Source of the DNA: CAYFUG01 sp964346295
Lineage (GTDB): Bacteria > Patescibacteriota > Minisyncoccia > Moranbacterales > DUUL01
Assembly: GCA_964346295.1 (NCBI GenBank)
Contig: CAYFUG010000003.1
Coordinates: forward strand, 8,060 to 72,059
Direction: 5' to 3'
Length of the DNA stretch: 64,000 nt
The notes under the pieces are model-generated. The model saw nothing but the letters and a program-made list of their open reading frames with translations, did no database searches and was not told the origin of the DNA. A program made the position numbers and the translations under genes. Shown here one piece after another: positions 17,438-25,944 of the stretch (the first letter of the stretch is position 1; each line of letters opens with the position of its first letter).

Positions 17438-19132
17438 AATCGCCAGCACCCAAAAAATCACCGCCGTATCATTCTGCCAAATGGTCGCATCCACCAGCCC
17501 ATGCAGCAAAAAGTAACTAACGATCAAAGCAGCCAAAGCTCCCGCCTCCCCACCTCCAGCCAAGACGGCTTTTTTAAAACCTAAATCACCCCTTTCTTTC
17601 CTCTGAAATTCTCTTTTTAGCTTTTCAGATTCCAGAAGGGCTTTCATTTTTGAGTGCGATTCTAGGCGCGGGCGAGTATCAGAGTGAGCTGTACTGAGAG
17701 GTACAGTGAACGAGAAACGGAGCCTGCAACAACGAAGCGCGCCAAAAATGGAAGCCCCCAAGAGACCAAAGCCCAGTCCGGAAAGAACCCCCCCTTCTAG
17801 CCAGAGATGCATCCAATTATTATGCGCGTGAGGCACCGCCCACTGCGGATAATGCTCAAAGTGAGGCTGGACTGCCAAATACTCCTCTTGAAAATTGCCC
17901 GGCCCAATTCCCGTCAGCCAATGATAATCCTTAGCCCAAATTAAACTCGCCGCTCGATAAATTGCCACCCGAGAATCCCCAGAAGTCGGCGGGCTAACCG
18001 GCTGATAGTTTGACCATTGAGCCAAAAAACTACTCCCTAAAATTAGGCCCAGACTTACAACATTCAAAAATATCACCGCCGCCCCCAACCACCTAAACCG
18101 CTGTAGGGGGACAATTAATCGTACTCTCTTTTCCCCATTTCCTTCTCCACTCTCATCAGATTTAAGGGCTTTCATTTTTGAGGAAATTTTTAGGCGACGC
18201 CGAGGCTTCACTTGAGGCGTACTGAAAGGTACGGTGAAAACGAAACGTAGGTGGCAACACCAAAGCGCGCCAAGTTTGAAAGCCACAATCAAAACCAGCG
18301 CCCCCAACGCCCCCGCCGACTCCGTTTTTATTAGCGCTATTGATAATATCAAGAGAAAAAGAGCCCATAGAATACTCTTCGAAATTAGGTCTTTCAAATT
18401 TGAGTGCGATTTTAGGCGACGCCGAGGCTTCACTTGAGGCGTACTGAAAGGTACGGTGAAAACGAAACGCAGGTGGCAACACCAAAGCGCGCCAAGTTTG
18501 AAAGCCCCCACTAACAAGCCAGGCACCAGAATCATCGCCAGATGATTAGGCGAATCCCACCACAACTCTAAGCGCCCATCAAAAGTCAGTCCCCCTCGCC
18601 CCGGCGATCCAGTTAAAAATGCTACCGCCCCTGCCATAGCTAAAAACCCCGCCAAAGCCATCAGCGGATAAAAGACATTACTCCAAATCAGCCTCTCTCT
18701 TTTGATTAAGGGCTCTTGACCCAACCGTAAGCGCCAAATCAACCCCAGTAAAATTGGCAGGACTAAAAAGCTTTTTAAAGCCCCCAATCCCGTTGTCCAA
18801 TTTTCGCCACTCAGGTTGATCAAATAAGAAATTCCCAGGCCTAAAATAATCAAGAGTAAAGCTAATCCCAACCATTTATCATCTCGCCAAAACCTAGAGC
18901 TACCCCCCTTCCAGCTCGACCAGCCCAAGCGCCGCATGTTATCCAGAATCGCCCCTAATAAAAGCAAATCCAATAAATTCACACTGGCTGAATCCATCCC
19001 TGGCAGATTAATCCGCACCAAATACACCGGCAGCAGCAAAAATACCAACCCAGTCAATTCTAACTTGCCAAATTTTCTAGCAATCCTTTTCATCCCCAAG
19101 AATTTACTACTAAACAATAATAAAACTTTCAT
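17420..19132 (-). CDS. O-antigen ligase/polymerase family protein with three in-frame repeat insertions
   Basis: This 570-residue polytopic membrane protein has about ten hydrophobic segments and the WaaL/Wzy signature GIGPGNFQEEY...HAHNNWMHLWLEGG near residues 415-450. Such proteins join or polymerise surface glycans. Three stretches of ~37 residues near 210-247, 287-324 and 459-497 are translated family H repeats (RFVFTVPFSTPQVKPRRRL twice, RFSFTVPLSTAHSDTRPRL once). They are basic, unlike the membrane segments they separate. The start ATG lies in the left arm of copy 8 and the stop in the right arm of copy 4. Without the inserts the length (~460) fits the family. Confidence 0.8.
   Translation of the reverse strand: MKVLLLFSSKFLGMKRIARKFGKLELTGLVFLLLPVYLVRINLPGMDSASVNLLDLLLLGAILDNMRRLGWSSWKGGSSRFWRDDKWLGLALLLIILGLGISYLINLSGENWTTGLGALKSFLVLPILLGLIWRLRLGQEPLIKRERLIWSNVFYPLMALAGFLAMAGAVAFLTGSPGRGGLTFDGRLELWWDSPNHLAMILVPGLLVGAFKLGALWCCHLRFVFTVPFSTPQVKPRRRLKSHSNLKDLISKSILWALFLLILSIALIKTESAGALGALVLIVAFKLGALWCCHLRFVFTVPFSTPQVKPRRRLKISSKMKALKSDESGEGNGEKRVRLIVPLQRFRWLGAAVIFLNVVSLGLILGSSFLAQWSNYQPVSPPTSGDSRVAIYRAASLIWAKDYHWLTGIGPGNFQEEYLAVQPHFEHYPQWAVPHAHNNWMHLWLEGGVLSGLGFGLLGASIFGALRCCRLRFSFTVPLSTAHSDTRPRLESHSKMKALLESEKLKREFQRKERGDLGFKKAVLAGGGEAGALAALIVSYFLLHGLVDATIWQNDTAVIFWVLAIGSSLL
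17638..17759 (+). repeat. Family H hairpin repeat, copy 5, inside the coding sequence
   Basis: The arms GGGCTTTCATTTTTGAGTGCG and GCGCGCCAAAAATGGAAGCC pair, the mid-stem is GCGGGC/GCCTGC and the core CTGTACTGAGAGGTACAGT. It is open in the reading frame of the O-antigen ligase gene. Confidence 0.85.
18166..18284 (+). repeat. Family H hairpin repeat, copy 6, inside the coding sequence
   Basis: The mid-stem is GCC/GGC and the core GGCGTACTGAAAGGTACGG. It is almost identical to copy 7 from the mid-stem to the right end, but its left arm is of the AGGAAATTT type while the right arm is of the GCGCGCC type, so the lower stem pairs less well. Confidence 0.85.
18388..18508 (+). repeat. Family H hairpin repeat, copy 7, inside the coding sequence
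   Basis: The arms CTTTCAAATTTGAGTGCG and GCGCGCCAAGTTTGAAAG pair well. The central ~85 bp match copy 6 except for one or two bases, which suggests recent copying within this gene. Confidence 0.85.
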
Positions 19133-19265
19133 TTTTTAGGAAATTTCTAGGCGCTTCCCCTGCCTGTCGGCAGACAGGGAGGCTTTGGCTGAGCCGTACT
19201 AGAAAAGTACGGTGAAGACAAAACACAAGGTGGCAACAACGAAATTTTTAAGAAATGGAAGTTTT
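19122..19265 (+). repeat. Family H hairpin repeat, copy 8, between the two O-antigen ligase genes
   Basis: The arms AAAACTTTCATTTTTTAGG and AAGAAATGGAAGTTTT pair. The left arm contains the start codon of one ligase gene and the right arm the stop codon of the other. A palindromic insert (CCTGCCTGTCGGCAGACAGG) sits in the left mid-stem. The core is CCGTACTAGAAAAGTACGG. Confidence 0.85.
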
Positions 19266-20525
19266 AGGCCTAAATGAAATAGCTAAAATAACTAAAAACA
19301 GAGGAAAAACTCGCACCGAATAAATCGGTGTCTCAAATAATGAATGCACCAAAAAGATCACCGCGCTAGTAGCGACTAAACGCTCTGGTATCGAAGCCTG
19401 ATTACTCCGAAAAACTACTGCTCCCACCGGCGCCAAAACTAGAGCTAGGAGTACCAGCGCATTAGCAAAGCCGGTTTCCGCCCCAAAATCCAAAAATAAA
19501 TTATGCGCGTAAATTGGGCTCCGCAAATTAGCTTCCGGATCCACATAATTAGCAAAGTTACCAATTCCTACCCCACCCCAAGGATGCTCATAAGTCGCTT
19601 GAGCCCCTGCCCGCCACATCTCTAATCGACCAGAATTAGAGCCTTCAGAGAGATTAAAAGAAGAAAGCAAACGCCCCCATAAGGGATTAGGCAAAGCGAA
19701 AAAAAGCACGCCTGCTAACCCCGCCAATACCAACCAGACTTGCTTTTGCAGTAAAAACCGAAGGGTTTCTTTTTGAAAAAGCCAGAAAACACCAGCTACC
19801 AAAATTGAAAAATAGGCCGCTCGAGAAAAAGACAGCAAACTCGCTATTAACGCCAAGCTTGCTATCATAAGGTAAAAAGACTTTCGGAAACGATAATAAG
19901 CCCAGATCACCAGAGGTAATGTTAAATTAAGATACAACGCAAACAAGTGAGGATCGGGAAAAGATCCAAAAGTTCTCATCACCGTGCGCCCCGAAAGATT
20001 CACCAACCAGCTAGGGAAAGCTAATACTACCTCCGAAAAGGCTTCTCCTAAAAACATTGGCGCCCAGTATTTCCTCAATAAAATTAAAGTAGGATCTAAT
20101 CCAATTGACCATTGTAAACTAAAAATCGCTAGTCCCACTAAACTCAAAACTAGGACACTCCAAGAAACCACCTTCAAAAACCAAGCTGTACTGAAGTTAT
20201 AATCAGGGTCACTAAAGAAATCATGGGCTGTCAAATAAACTGGTACTAAAGAAAACAAGTACAAGATTTTCCGAACAGCTCGTGCTTCGTCACTTGCCCA
20301 AAAAAAAGAAAGCACGCTAATCAATAGAAAGCTTAGCAATAACCAAAATCGCACCTTGGAATCAACTACAATTTTCCGCCTGAGCAAGTTCTCCCCTAGC
20401 CACAGCAAAAACAACAACGGGACCAGCGCCCGCGTTAATTGCAAATCAATCCCCTCTGCCGGTCCCAAAGCGAAAGAAAAAGGTAAAATAAAAACTAAAC
20501 CTAAAAAAAGCTTCTTCCACAACAT
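19248..20525 (-). CDS. O-antigen ligase/polymerase family membrane protein
   Basis: This 425-residue protein has about ten hydrophobic segments and the family signature HPWGGVGIGNFANYV...IYAHNLFLDFGAETG near residues 310-350, where the His-Asn pair and Gly-rich loop are typical of WaaL/Wzy proteins. It probably acts in surface glycan polymerisation or transfer at the outer face of the membrane. It is upstream of a second such gene, separated only by family H copy 8, and its last codons (K-T-S-I-S-stop) lie in that repeat. No repeat-derived inserts are seen inside this one. Confidence 0.85.
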   Translation of the reverse strand: MLWKKLFLGLVFILPFSFALGPAEGIDLQLTRALVPLLFLLWLGENLLRRKIVVDSKVRFWLLLSFLLISVLSFFWASDEARAVRKILYLFSLVPVYLTAHDFFSDPDYNFSTAWFLKVVSWSVLVLSLVGLAIFSLQWSIGLDPTLILLRKYWAPMFLGEAFSEVVLAFPSWLVNLSGRTVMRTFGSFPDPHLFALYLNLTLPLVIWAYYRFRKSFYLMIASLALIASLLSFSRAAYFSILVAGVFWLFQKETLRFLLQKQVWLVLAGLAGVLFFALPNPLWGRLLSSFNLSEGSNSGRLEMWRAGAQATYEHPWGGVGIGNFANYVDPEANLRSPIYAHNLFLDFGAETGFANALVLLALVLAPVGAVVFRSNQASIPERLVATSAVIFLVHSLFETPIYSVRVFPLFLVILAISFRPKTSIS

Positions 20526-20616
20526 CCTTTTTAGTGTTTTTGAGTTAAATCAACTTCCTCAAATTTAGAACTTTCTTCTTAATCTCGCAATGCCTCAAAA
20601 TTAGAATTCACCTAAA

Positions 20617-20676
20617 TAAAAAAGCGAAGCAGCCAAATAACTAGAAAAATCTAATTATTCCACTGTTTCGCTTTTA
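20617..20676. terminator. Long bidirectional terminator hairpin
   Basis: The arms AAAAGCGAAGCAG and CTGTTTCGCTTTT, plus the inner pair AATAA/TTATT, form a long stem with T-rich ends on both strands. On the minus strand it lies after family H copy 9 and the structured RNA locus and before the ligase gene at 19248. Confidence 0.75.
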
Positions 20677-20692
20677 CTCAAATAAAACCTTA

Positions 20693-20814
20693 GGGCTTTC
20701 AAGTTTGAGGAAATTTTTAAGAAAAATCGAGGCCTCGAGCGAGCCGTACTGTCTTGGTACGGTGAATTCGAAACGCAGATTTTGACACCAAAATTTTCCA
20801 AATTTGGAAGTCCC
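20693..20814 (+). repeat. Family H hairpin repeat, copy 9
   Basis: The arms GGGCTTTCAAGTTTGAGGAAATTTT and AAAATTTTCCAAATTTGGAAGTCCC pair, the mid-stem is AAAAATC/GATTTTG and the core CCGTACTGTCTTGGTACGG. It lies at the downstream end of the minus-strand RNA locus. Confidence 0.85.
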
Positions 20815-21380
20815 AGAGCCCCCGAAAATGGTTACCGGGGCAACTAACCCCTAATACTTGATTATATGGGCTGCCGCCCCGGTTTTCCGGCGAAAGCTCT
20901 AAGTCTTCTTGAGCGCACGATATTAAGCTCTAGGCTTAATCTTTACGACTCTTTTTCTTTAACTAACCTTGTTTTATTTTTTGAAATTAAGTAAGGCCTA
21001 ATTACTAGTTTCAAAATAACAAGGAAGAGTCTCTCTAGACGAGAATGTGCGCCTAGAAAGCAAAATAAAAGAGAAGGACTCTCGCCGAAAACATGTCTAT
21101 CCTGCAGAAAAAAAGACATGTTTTTTTCTTCTACTAATCCTTAAACAGGAGAACCTGGACTTGCTTTTATTTTTGTTTTGCTGAAGTAGCCTTTGTTTTT
21201 GCGTAGATTTTTTTGTTTTTGTTTTTGTATAAAGAAGGCTGACTTCCAGCTCACTAAAAGCAAGCTAGAACAGCAGAAGAAGTCCAATCGCGAGTAGGGG
21301 GAAATCGCGATTGGAATTCTTCTGCTGTTAAGGAAAATAGAAGTTTTTGATAAAGAACTAAAGCCTTCTTAACTGAAGGC
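20815..21380 (-). ncRNA. Structured RNA locus, unidentified
   Basis: A region of about 565 bp without a credible ORF contains many nested complementary pairs. They include AACAGCAGAAGAA...TTCTTCTGCTGTT with TCCAATCGCGA/TCGCGATTGGA (21269-21330), AAGAAGGCT/AGCCTTCTT enclosing it, GCGCAC/GTGCGC, GACTCT/AGAGTC, CCTTGTT/AACAAGG, TTTTGAAA/TTTCAAAA, CCGGGGC/GCCCCGG and AGAGC/GCTCT. A sigma70-type promoter points into it on the minus strand. A hairpin with a seven-T run (21091-21127) would instead end a plus-strand RNA, so the strand is not fully settled. No RNase P, tmRNA or SRP signature was found. Confidence 0.55.
21091..21127 (+). terminator. Terminator-like hairpin within the RNA locus
   Basis: AAACATGTC and GACATGTTT form a stem around a 17-base loop, followed by seven T on the plus strand. 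On the minus strand only four T follow. It could end a plus-strand RNA or be an internal domain of a minus-strand RNA. Confidence 0.5.
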
Positions 21381-21386
21381 AGGCGT

Positions 21387-21415
21387 ATTCTATCACCTTT
21401 ACTTTTGGTGGTCAA
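21387..21415 (-). promoter_or_regulatory. Sigma70-type promoter for the RNA locus
   Basis: On the minus strand, TTGACC (21410-21415), a 17-base spacer and TAGAAT (21387-21392) give a near-consensus promoter just after the stop of the gene at 21432. The expected start is near 21380, right at the first hairpin GCCTTC/GAAGGC. Confidence 0.65.
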
Positions 21416-21431
21416 GAGCTTTTGTATTTTT

Positions 21432-23567
21432 CTAAAAACCTGAAATCTTGGCCTCACAGAATCCATTATCAATGGCTTCAGTTAGAGGATCATCCACTAA
21501 CTTCCCATCAATCTTGGTCTCTGATCCTCCATCCGGAGTAGAGCTACTGCTAACATTATCAGCGTTAATAAGCGCCCAATAATAATCGGCAACTCTACTT
21601 CTTAAGTCCTCGTCATAATTACAAATCAACTCTCCATCTCCCGGCGTTTCCTCTTTGTATTGACACTTTCCGTCAACCATCCCTACTATTTCTCTTTGCA
21701 TGCTTTCGCCAGTCATTAGGTGATCAAAGTTGCAGGTCATAGGCTCACAAGCTCTCAATTTATCAGAAAGAAAGCCAAGCGACTCTCCCTTACAAAAAGA
21801 AGCTGCCCTGGCCTGCTCTTCTTCTTCACTGTAAATACTACCAGAATCGCCCCTAATCGCACCCTTATCCATACTAATTTTGTCCAAAATCATACTGGTA
21901 GAAGTTTTGGAGGTGGAAAAAAACAACAAATCCTCACCCTGATAACTCACTGTGCCCCAGTCTACAGAAGTAGTAGGATCTCCCTGGATATAATTAAAGA
22001 AGCGTATCCCAGAAGAAAGATGACTCTCCTGAAAAGCTACTCTAGAAGGAACTGTAGGTGGCACTCCCTGGAATATAAACAAGCTTTGCATTTCTCTTGG
22101 CAATTGAGACTCAAGCGCCTTTACTTTAGCACTGACATCTTGACTAGTCACCCCAGCAGCCAAGGAAAATATCAAGTTAACATTAAGGCTTCTTCCTAAA
22201 GAATCCTCTGAAACAAAGATCCAGGCATCCGATCCCAAGGAATTTATTAGATTACCTAATTCTAAATTTAAACCTGACATTAACTGAGTACTAGCCTTTT
22301 GATCTCCTCCCGGAATCACTTTAATAAAAATCCCTTCCGTCAAATCAGCTCCCGCTGCTTCTTGGTTATCAATGAAGTTACTTAGGTCATCTTCAAAATT
22401 ACTTGGATCAGTAATTCTTAAACTCAAAGGCTCACTTAATTTAAGTCCTTTAGTAATGTCCGGCTCCTCCATTGACTCTTCTTGCTCTAATTCATCAGAA
22501 GGTTCGGGAGTTTCCTGGGTTAAATCGGAATCCACTCCCATCCCAGTTTGATACATAAAGAAGTAGTAATAGGCTCCCGCCCCTAAGGTCAAAAAAACTA
22601 CTAATACTGCCACTACTACTAACCAAGTACTAGATCCGCCCTTGGTGACTATGGTATTATTGGCCCCTAGAGAAGAAGATCCTTGGCCAGCAGGAGCATT
22701 GTCAAATTTACGGCTAGGAACTTTATTTAAAATATCACCTTTACCACCACTCCCTTCGCCAGTAGTGTTTTGATTTTTTTTATTTTTAGCTTTCGCGAAA
22801 ATATCATCGTAGACATTTTTCTTTTTACCTCCTNNNNNNNNNNNNNNNNNNNNNNNNNNNNNNNNNNNNNNNNNNNNNNNNNNNNNNNNNNNNNNNNNNN
22901 NNNNNNNNNNNNNNNNNNNNNNNNNNNNNNNNNAAATATCATCGTAGACATTTTTCTTTTTACCTCCTCCGGAACCAACTGATTTATCAGGCTCAATGGT
23001 AGCAGAAGGCTTTGGAGGAAGATTTCCCGGCGCTGCTCCCGAATTAACAGGTGGAGAGGGAGGGGGAGGAGGGGGAGTTGGACCACCGGAGAGAGAAGGT
23101 GCTGGTTTTTGACCACCTTCTAAATCTGGTAATTTAGGAGGAGGGGCCATTTTCCCATTCATAGCGAAACCCGTTTCTGTCGGACCAGAAGGCTCAGCGG
23201 CACCAGAACTCTCTCCCTCTTTATTTTTTTGATTGGTAGTAGAATCAGAATTTTTCGCTGCTTGAGAGGATTGAGAAGAATCTTTTTGCTCCAAAAAAGG
23301 ACTCTTCCCGCTTCCTTGGGGTTGAATTTGAGTTTTTCCTGAGTCCGAGCTTTTGGATCCAGAGCCAACCGAGCCAGCCCTAGATCCCCCTTTTCCAGAA
23401 AACTTATTTTTATCAAAACCACTAGCTGGCACCATCACTGACATAGTAGAAACGCTTCCCGGATTTTTCAAATCCCCTTGCATTGTTTCCACTTCTAAAA
23501 CCAAGGAGGTCATCCTTTGTGATTGCTGGTCGCCTTTAGCAGCTGCTTTATCATCAGAGCCAAACAT
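21432..23567 (-). CDS. Large single-pass membrane protein with Pro-rich N-terminal half
   Basis: This protein of about 711 codons includes a 100-N gap. The N-terminal ~300 residues are low in complexity, rich in Ser, Gly, Pro and Lys, with a poly-Pro stretch. One transmembrane segment follows (TWLVVVAVLVVFLTLGAGAYYYFF). The remaining ~370 residues form an outer domain (e.g. LSLRITDPSNFEDDLSNFI, IFIKVIPGG) with several Cys near the C-terminus. The long Pro-rich part would be cytoplasmic. I recognise no family. The two sides of the gap share 35 identical bases, so the true protein is probably continuous and shorter. Confidence 0.65.
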   Translation of the reverse strand: MFGSDDKAAAKGDQQSQRMTSLVLEVETMQGDLKNPGSVSTMSVMVPASGFDKNKFSGKGGSRAGSVGSGSKSSDSGKTQIQPQGSGKSPFLEQKDSSQSSQAAKNSDSTTNQKNKEGESSGAAEPSGPTETGFAMNGKMAPPPKLPDLEGGQKPAPSLSGGPTPPPPPPSPPVNSGAAPGNLPPKPSATIEPDKSVGSGGGKKKNVYDDIXXXXXXXXXXXXXXXXXXXXXXXXXXXXXXXXXXGGKKKNVYDDIFAKAKNKKNQNTTGEGSGGKGDILNKVPSRKFDNAPAGQGSSSLGANNTIVTKGGSSTWLVVVAVLVVFLTLGAGAYYYFFMYQTGMGVDSDLTQETPEPSDELEQEESMEEPDITKGLKLSEPLSLRITDPSNFEDDLSNFIDNQEAAGADLTEGIFIKVIPGGDQKASTQLMSGLNLELGNLINSLGSDAWIFVSEDSLGRSLNVNLIFSLAAGVTSQDVSAKVKALESQLPREMQSLFIFQGVPPTVPSRVAFQESHLSSGIRFFNYIQGDPTTSVDWGTVSYQGEDLLFFSTSKTSTSMILDKISMDKGAIRGDSGSIYSEEEEQARAASFCKGESLGFLSDKLRACEPMTCNFDHLMTGESMQREIVGMVDGKCQYKEETPGDGELICNYDEDLRSRVADYYWALINADNVSSSSTPDGGSETKIDGKLVDDPLTEAIDNGFCEAKISGF
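22799..22968. other. Scaffold gap flanked by identical 35-bp ends
   Basis: A run of 100 N occupies 22834-22933. The 35 bases before it (22799-22833) are repeated exactly after it (22934-22968). This is what a scaffolder leaves when two contigs overlap but were not merged. The gap length is a placeholder. Confidence 0.9.
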
Positions 23568-23686
23568 TGCTTAGTTTTTTGATATTTATTTTTTGTTTAC
23601 TTCCTTACTTTTTTGAAAGTAAATACATCTTTTTGAATTATAGCATAAACTTTCAAATGTAAAAACCCTTCTCTTTTAGTTTTCGT

Positions 23687-24634
23687 CTACCCCCCTAAAG
23701 ACTTTATCTTTCGATTAATCTCCGCTAGTCCTTGAAAGGGAGCGGAAGTAGTAAAATAATGACTCTTTCCTTGAAAAGAAAATTTTAGTGATTCAGCATG
23801 CAAAAGATGCCTATCAAAAATCCGGTTAAATCTAGCCACTCGCTGCGAGGCATACTTATCGTCTCCCACAATAGGATGCCCTAAGGCATGGAGGTGAATT
23901 CGAATCTGATGCTTACGTCCGGTCTGGGGGACGACTTCTAGTAAACTAGTTCTTTTCCCACTTTCTAAAGGCTTTATTTCCGTAACAGCCGACTTGGGAT
24001 TGATTAGTTTTTCTGGATATTTACTAGTAGCTTGACGAGTAGGATATTTTCGAGATCTGCCAATGAAGCCTTTTGTCACTCCTTTCTTTTTTACTCTACC
24101 CCAGCAAATTGCCTGATATTTTTTAATAATTTTACGATTTTGAAAAAGTTTCTTAAGTTCTAAGAAACTCTCTTGCTTCCGAGCTACCAAGATCAGTCCG
24201 GAGGTCTTCTTGTCCAACCGGTGAACAATTCCCGGCCGTAATTCATTTTCTCCTACTCCTTCTAGCTCCGGAAAGCGAGCGATTAAGCCATTCGCTAGAG
24301 TATTTTGCTGCTCACTCCAAGAGGGATGCACCGAAATTCCTGCCGGCTTATTGATAACCAAAAAGTCTTTATTGCCAGCAATTACTTCCACCTCTATTTC
24401 CGGCTGAGACTTAAGTTCCAAAGTATTTTGAGGATATTCACTAATCTCTAATTTAATTTGATCACTCACTTTTAATTTTTGACGCGACAAAACCATCTCG
24501 CCATTTAGCAGCACCGCCCCCTTCTCCAGTTCTTTTTGAAAAAAATTCCGGGGATAGTCCGGAAACTTAACAGCCAAAAACTTATCAATCCGCCCTCCTG
24601 CCTCTTTTTCTTCAATCGTAATTTCCTTTTCCAT
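23687..24634 (-). CDS. rluD: RluA/RluD-family pseudouridine synthase
   Basis: The enzyme converts specific uridines of 23S rRNA (or tRNA) to pseudouridine. The N-terminal S4 RNA-binding domain (RIDKFLAVKFPDYPRNFFQK) is followed by the catalytic domain, with the active-site motif IVHRLDKKTSGLILVA around the catalytic Asp and the later QTGRKHQIRIHL motif. At 315 residues it is full length. I chose the ATG at 24634 over an in-frame TTG two codons upstream. RluD is the closest guess because an S4 domain is present; the exact target site is not predictable. Confidence 0.9.
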   Translation of the reverse strand: MEKEITIEEKEAGGRIDKFLAVKFPDYPRNFFQKELEKGAVLLNGEMVLSRQKLKVSDQIKLEISEYPQNTLELKSQPEIEVEVIAGNKDFLVINKPAGISVHPSWSEQQNTLANGLIARFPELEGVGENELRPGIVHRLDKKTSGLILVARKQESFLELKKLFQNRKIIKKYQAICWGRVKKKGVTKGFIGRSRKYPTRQATSKYPEKLINPKSAVTEIKPLESGKRTSLLEVVPQTGRKHQIRIHLHALGHPIVGDDKYASQRVARFNRIFDRHLLHAESLKFSFQGKSHYFTTSAPFQGLAEINRKIKSLGG

Positions 24635-24700
24635 AAACAAAAATTAAACTTTCCCCTCTACCAGGAGACGGCCTCATACTAAAAACTACAAACTAACCAG

Positions 24701-24784
<84 letters not shown>

Positions 24785-24790
24785 TTCCGT

Positions 24791-24826
24791 AGCTCCCTCT
24801 TTGCAAAAGAGGGTTGGGGAGATTTA
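24791..24826 (+). repeat. Family P palindromic repeat, copy 1
   Basis: CCCTCTTTGCAAAAGAGGG followed by TTGGGGAGATT. It is a diverged member of the CCCCCTTT...AAAGGGGG-TTAGGGGGATT repeat seen at four other places in the window. Confidence 0.65.
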
Positions 24827-24925
24827 TACTTAGAAAATCATAATTCATTCCTCAAAATTTGCAAGTCTCTCTTCCTCGTGCTTCAATAAGGCTAACTAAT
24901 TGTCCTGATTATCCGACACCAAACC

Positions 24926-25651
24926 ATGCTAACTTCAAAAGAAAAACCAAGCAAAAAACAAAAGCAGCGCGCTCCTTCTCGCTTTCGTGAAATTATTTTT
25001 CAAGCCTTTTTAGTCTCTCTAATTTTTTCTGGCTTAGTCCTGCTCTTTGCCGCTTGGGCCAATTTCCGCGTCTCTCAAGCTGGGGAAGAAGACCGCCTTT
25101 TTACGGACCCGGAAAAGACTTGTCAAGCCCAAGCTGTTTTAATTTTAGGGGCCTTAGTCTACCCCAGTGGCCAACTCAGTGACATTCTGTTAGATCGCGC
25201 TATCACCGCTCTAGAAGCCTACCAAGCCGGCCGAGCTGACAAAATTCTCATCAGTGGCGACCATGGCCGCCCTGGCTATGACGAAGTGGGCGCCGTCCGT
25301 GATTACCTCTTGGAACAAGGCGTTCCGTCCCAAGATATCTTCACTGACCACGCCGGATTTGATACCCGGGATTCCCTTTATCGAGCCGAAGAAGTTTTTA
25401 AGGTAGACTCTTTGATCATCGTCACCCAAGAATTCCATCTCCCCCGAGCCCTCTTCTTGGCCGACGACATTGGCATCGAAGCCTGCGGCCTAATCGCCGA
25501 TCGCCACATCTACGCCACCGCCCGCCTCAACGCCCTCCGTGAGCCTCTCGCCGTCGTCAAAGCCTGCTGGGAAGCCCTTTGGAACACTAAGCCCACTTAC
25601 CTCGGCGACCCCATTCCCATCACCGGCAACGGCCAAGCTAGCTGGGATTAA
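24926..25651 (+). CDS. SanA/YdcF-like DUF218 membrane protein
   Basis: This 241-residue protein has one N-terminal transmembrane segment (FLVSLIFSGLVLLFAAW) and a DUF218 domain: AVLILGALVYPSGQLS, KILISGDHGRPGYDEV, DYLLEQGVPSQDIFTDHAGFDTRDS and IIVTQEFHLPRALFLA. The family includes SanA and ElyC, which influence envelope integrity and cell-wall precursor metabolism. It probably acts at the outer face of the membrane. The gene is richer in GC than the neighbouring pheS region. Confidence 0.85.
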   Translation: MLTSKEKPSKKQKQRAPSRFREIIFQAFLVSLIFSGLVLLFAAWANFRVSQAGEEDRLFTDPEKTCQAQAVLILGALVYPSGQLSDILLDRAITALEAYQAGRADKILISGDHGRPGYDEVGAVRDYLLEQGVPSQDIFTDHAGFDTRDSLYRAEEVFKVDSLIIVTQEFHLPRALFLADDIGIEACGLIADRHIYATARLNALREPLAVVKACWEALWNTKPTYLGDPIPITGNGQASWD

Positions 25652-25655
25652 AAAC

Positions 25656-25699
25656 TTGTCATTCCGGATTTTGTAAAGTAAAAGTCCGGAATCTTGGCC
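25656..25699 (+). repeat. Short palindrome, TCATTCCGGA type
   Basis: TGTCATTCCGGA pairs with TCCGGAATCTTGG across a short AT-rich loop. It lies directly behind the SanA-like gene and may act as a weak terminator or be a small dispersed palindrome. Confidence 0.5.
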
Positions 25700-25869
25700 T
25701 AACATAATCACTTAACCTTCTATATCCTCGTCAAGTCAACTCCCAACACACTAAAACCTTTCTTGATTCGCACAATGCGTAGTTACCAAGGATACTTAGG
25801 TTACGGCCCTAAAATAGACAAAGCAGCCTATTTCTTTACAAAGTCAATATTATATATTACAATTCAAGC

Positions 25870-25944
25870 ATGCGTACTAAAAAAGTACTACAATTTGGAT
25901 TATTTTTTAGCTTCTTTTACCCTTTCAAAGCGGGCCTTTTTTAA
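25870..25944 (+). CDS. Phe-rich leader peptide of the PheRS gene
   Basis: A 24-codon ORF reads MRTKKVLQFGLFFSFF then YPFKAGLF and stop. Seven of 24 residues are Phe, with two FF pairs. It ends 31 bp before a terminator stem and 85 bp before the PheRS start. Its last codons contain GGGCCTTT, which is complementary to AAAGGCCC in the left side of the terminator. This is the layout of a classical attenuator leader such as that of pheST or pheA. No strong Shine-Dalgarno is visible in front of the ATG, which is the weak point. Confidence 0.75.
   Translation: MRTKKVLQFGLFFSFFYPFKAGLF

Noticed and set aside
17420..19132. Recoded UGA (Gracilibacteria/Absconditabacteria code)
   Set aside because: UGA terminates conserved proteins at their expected ends (LigA, enolase, epimerase), and no in-frame UGA is needed in any gene.
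20815..21380. RNase P RNA, tmRNA or SRP RNA
   Set aside because: I looked for the conserved RNase P core (GAGGAAAGTCC, ACAGAA), the tmRNA ends and tag reading frame, and the SRP tetraloop pattern on both strands and found none, so the locus is left unidentified.
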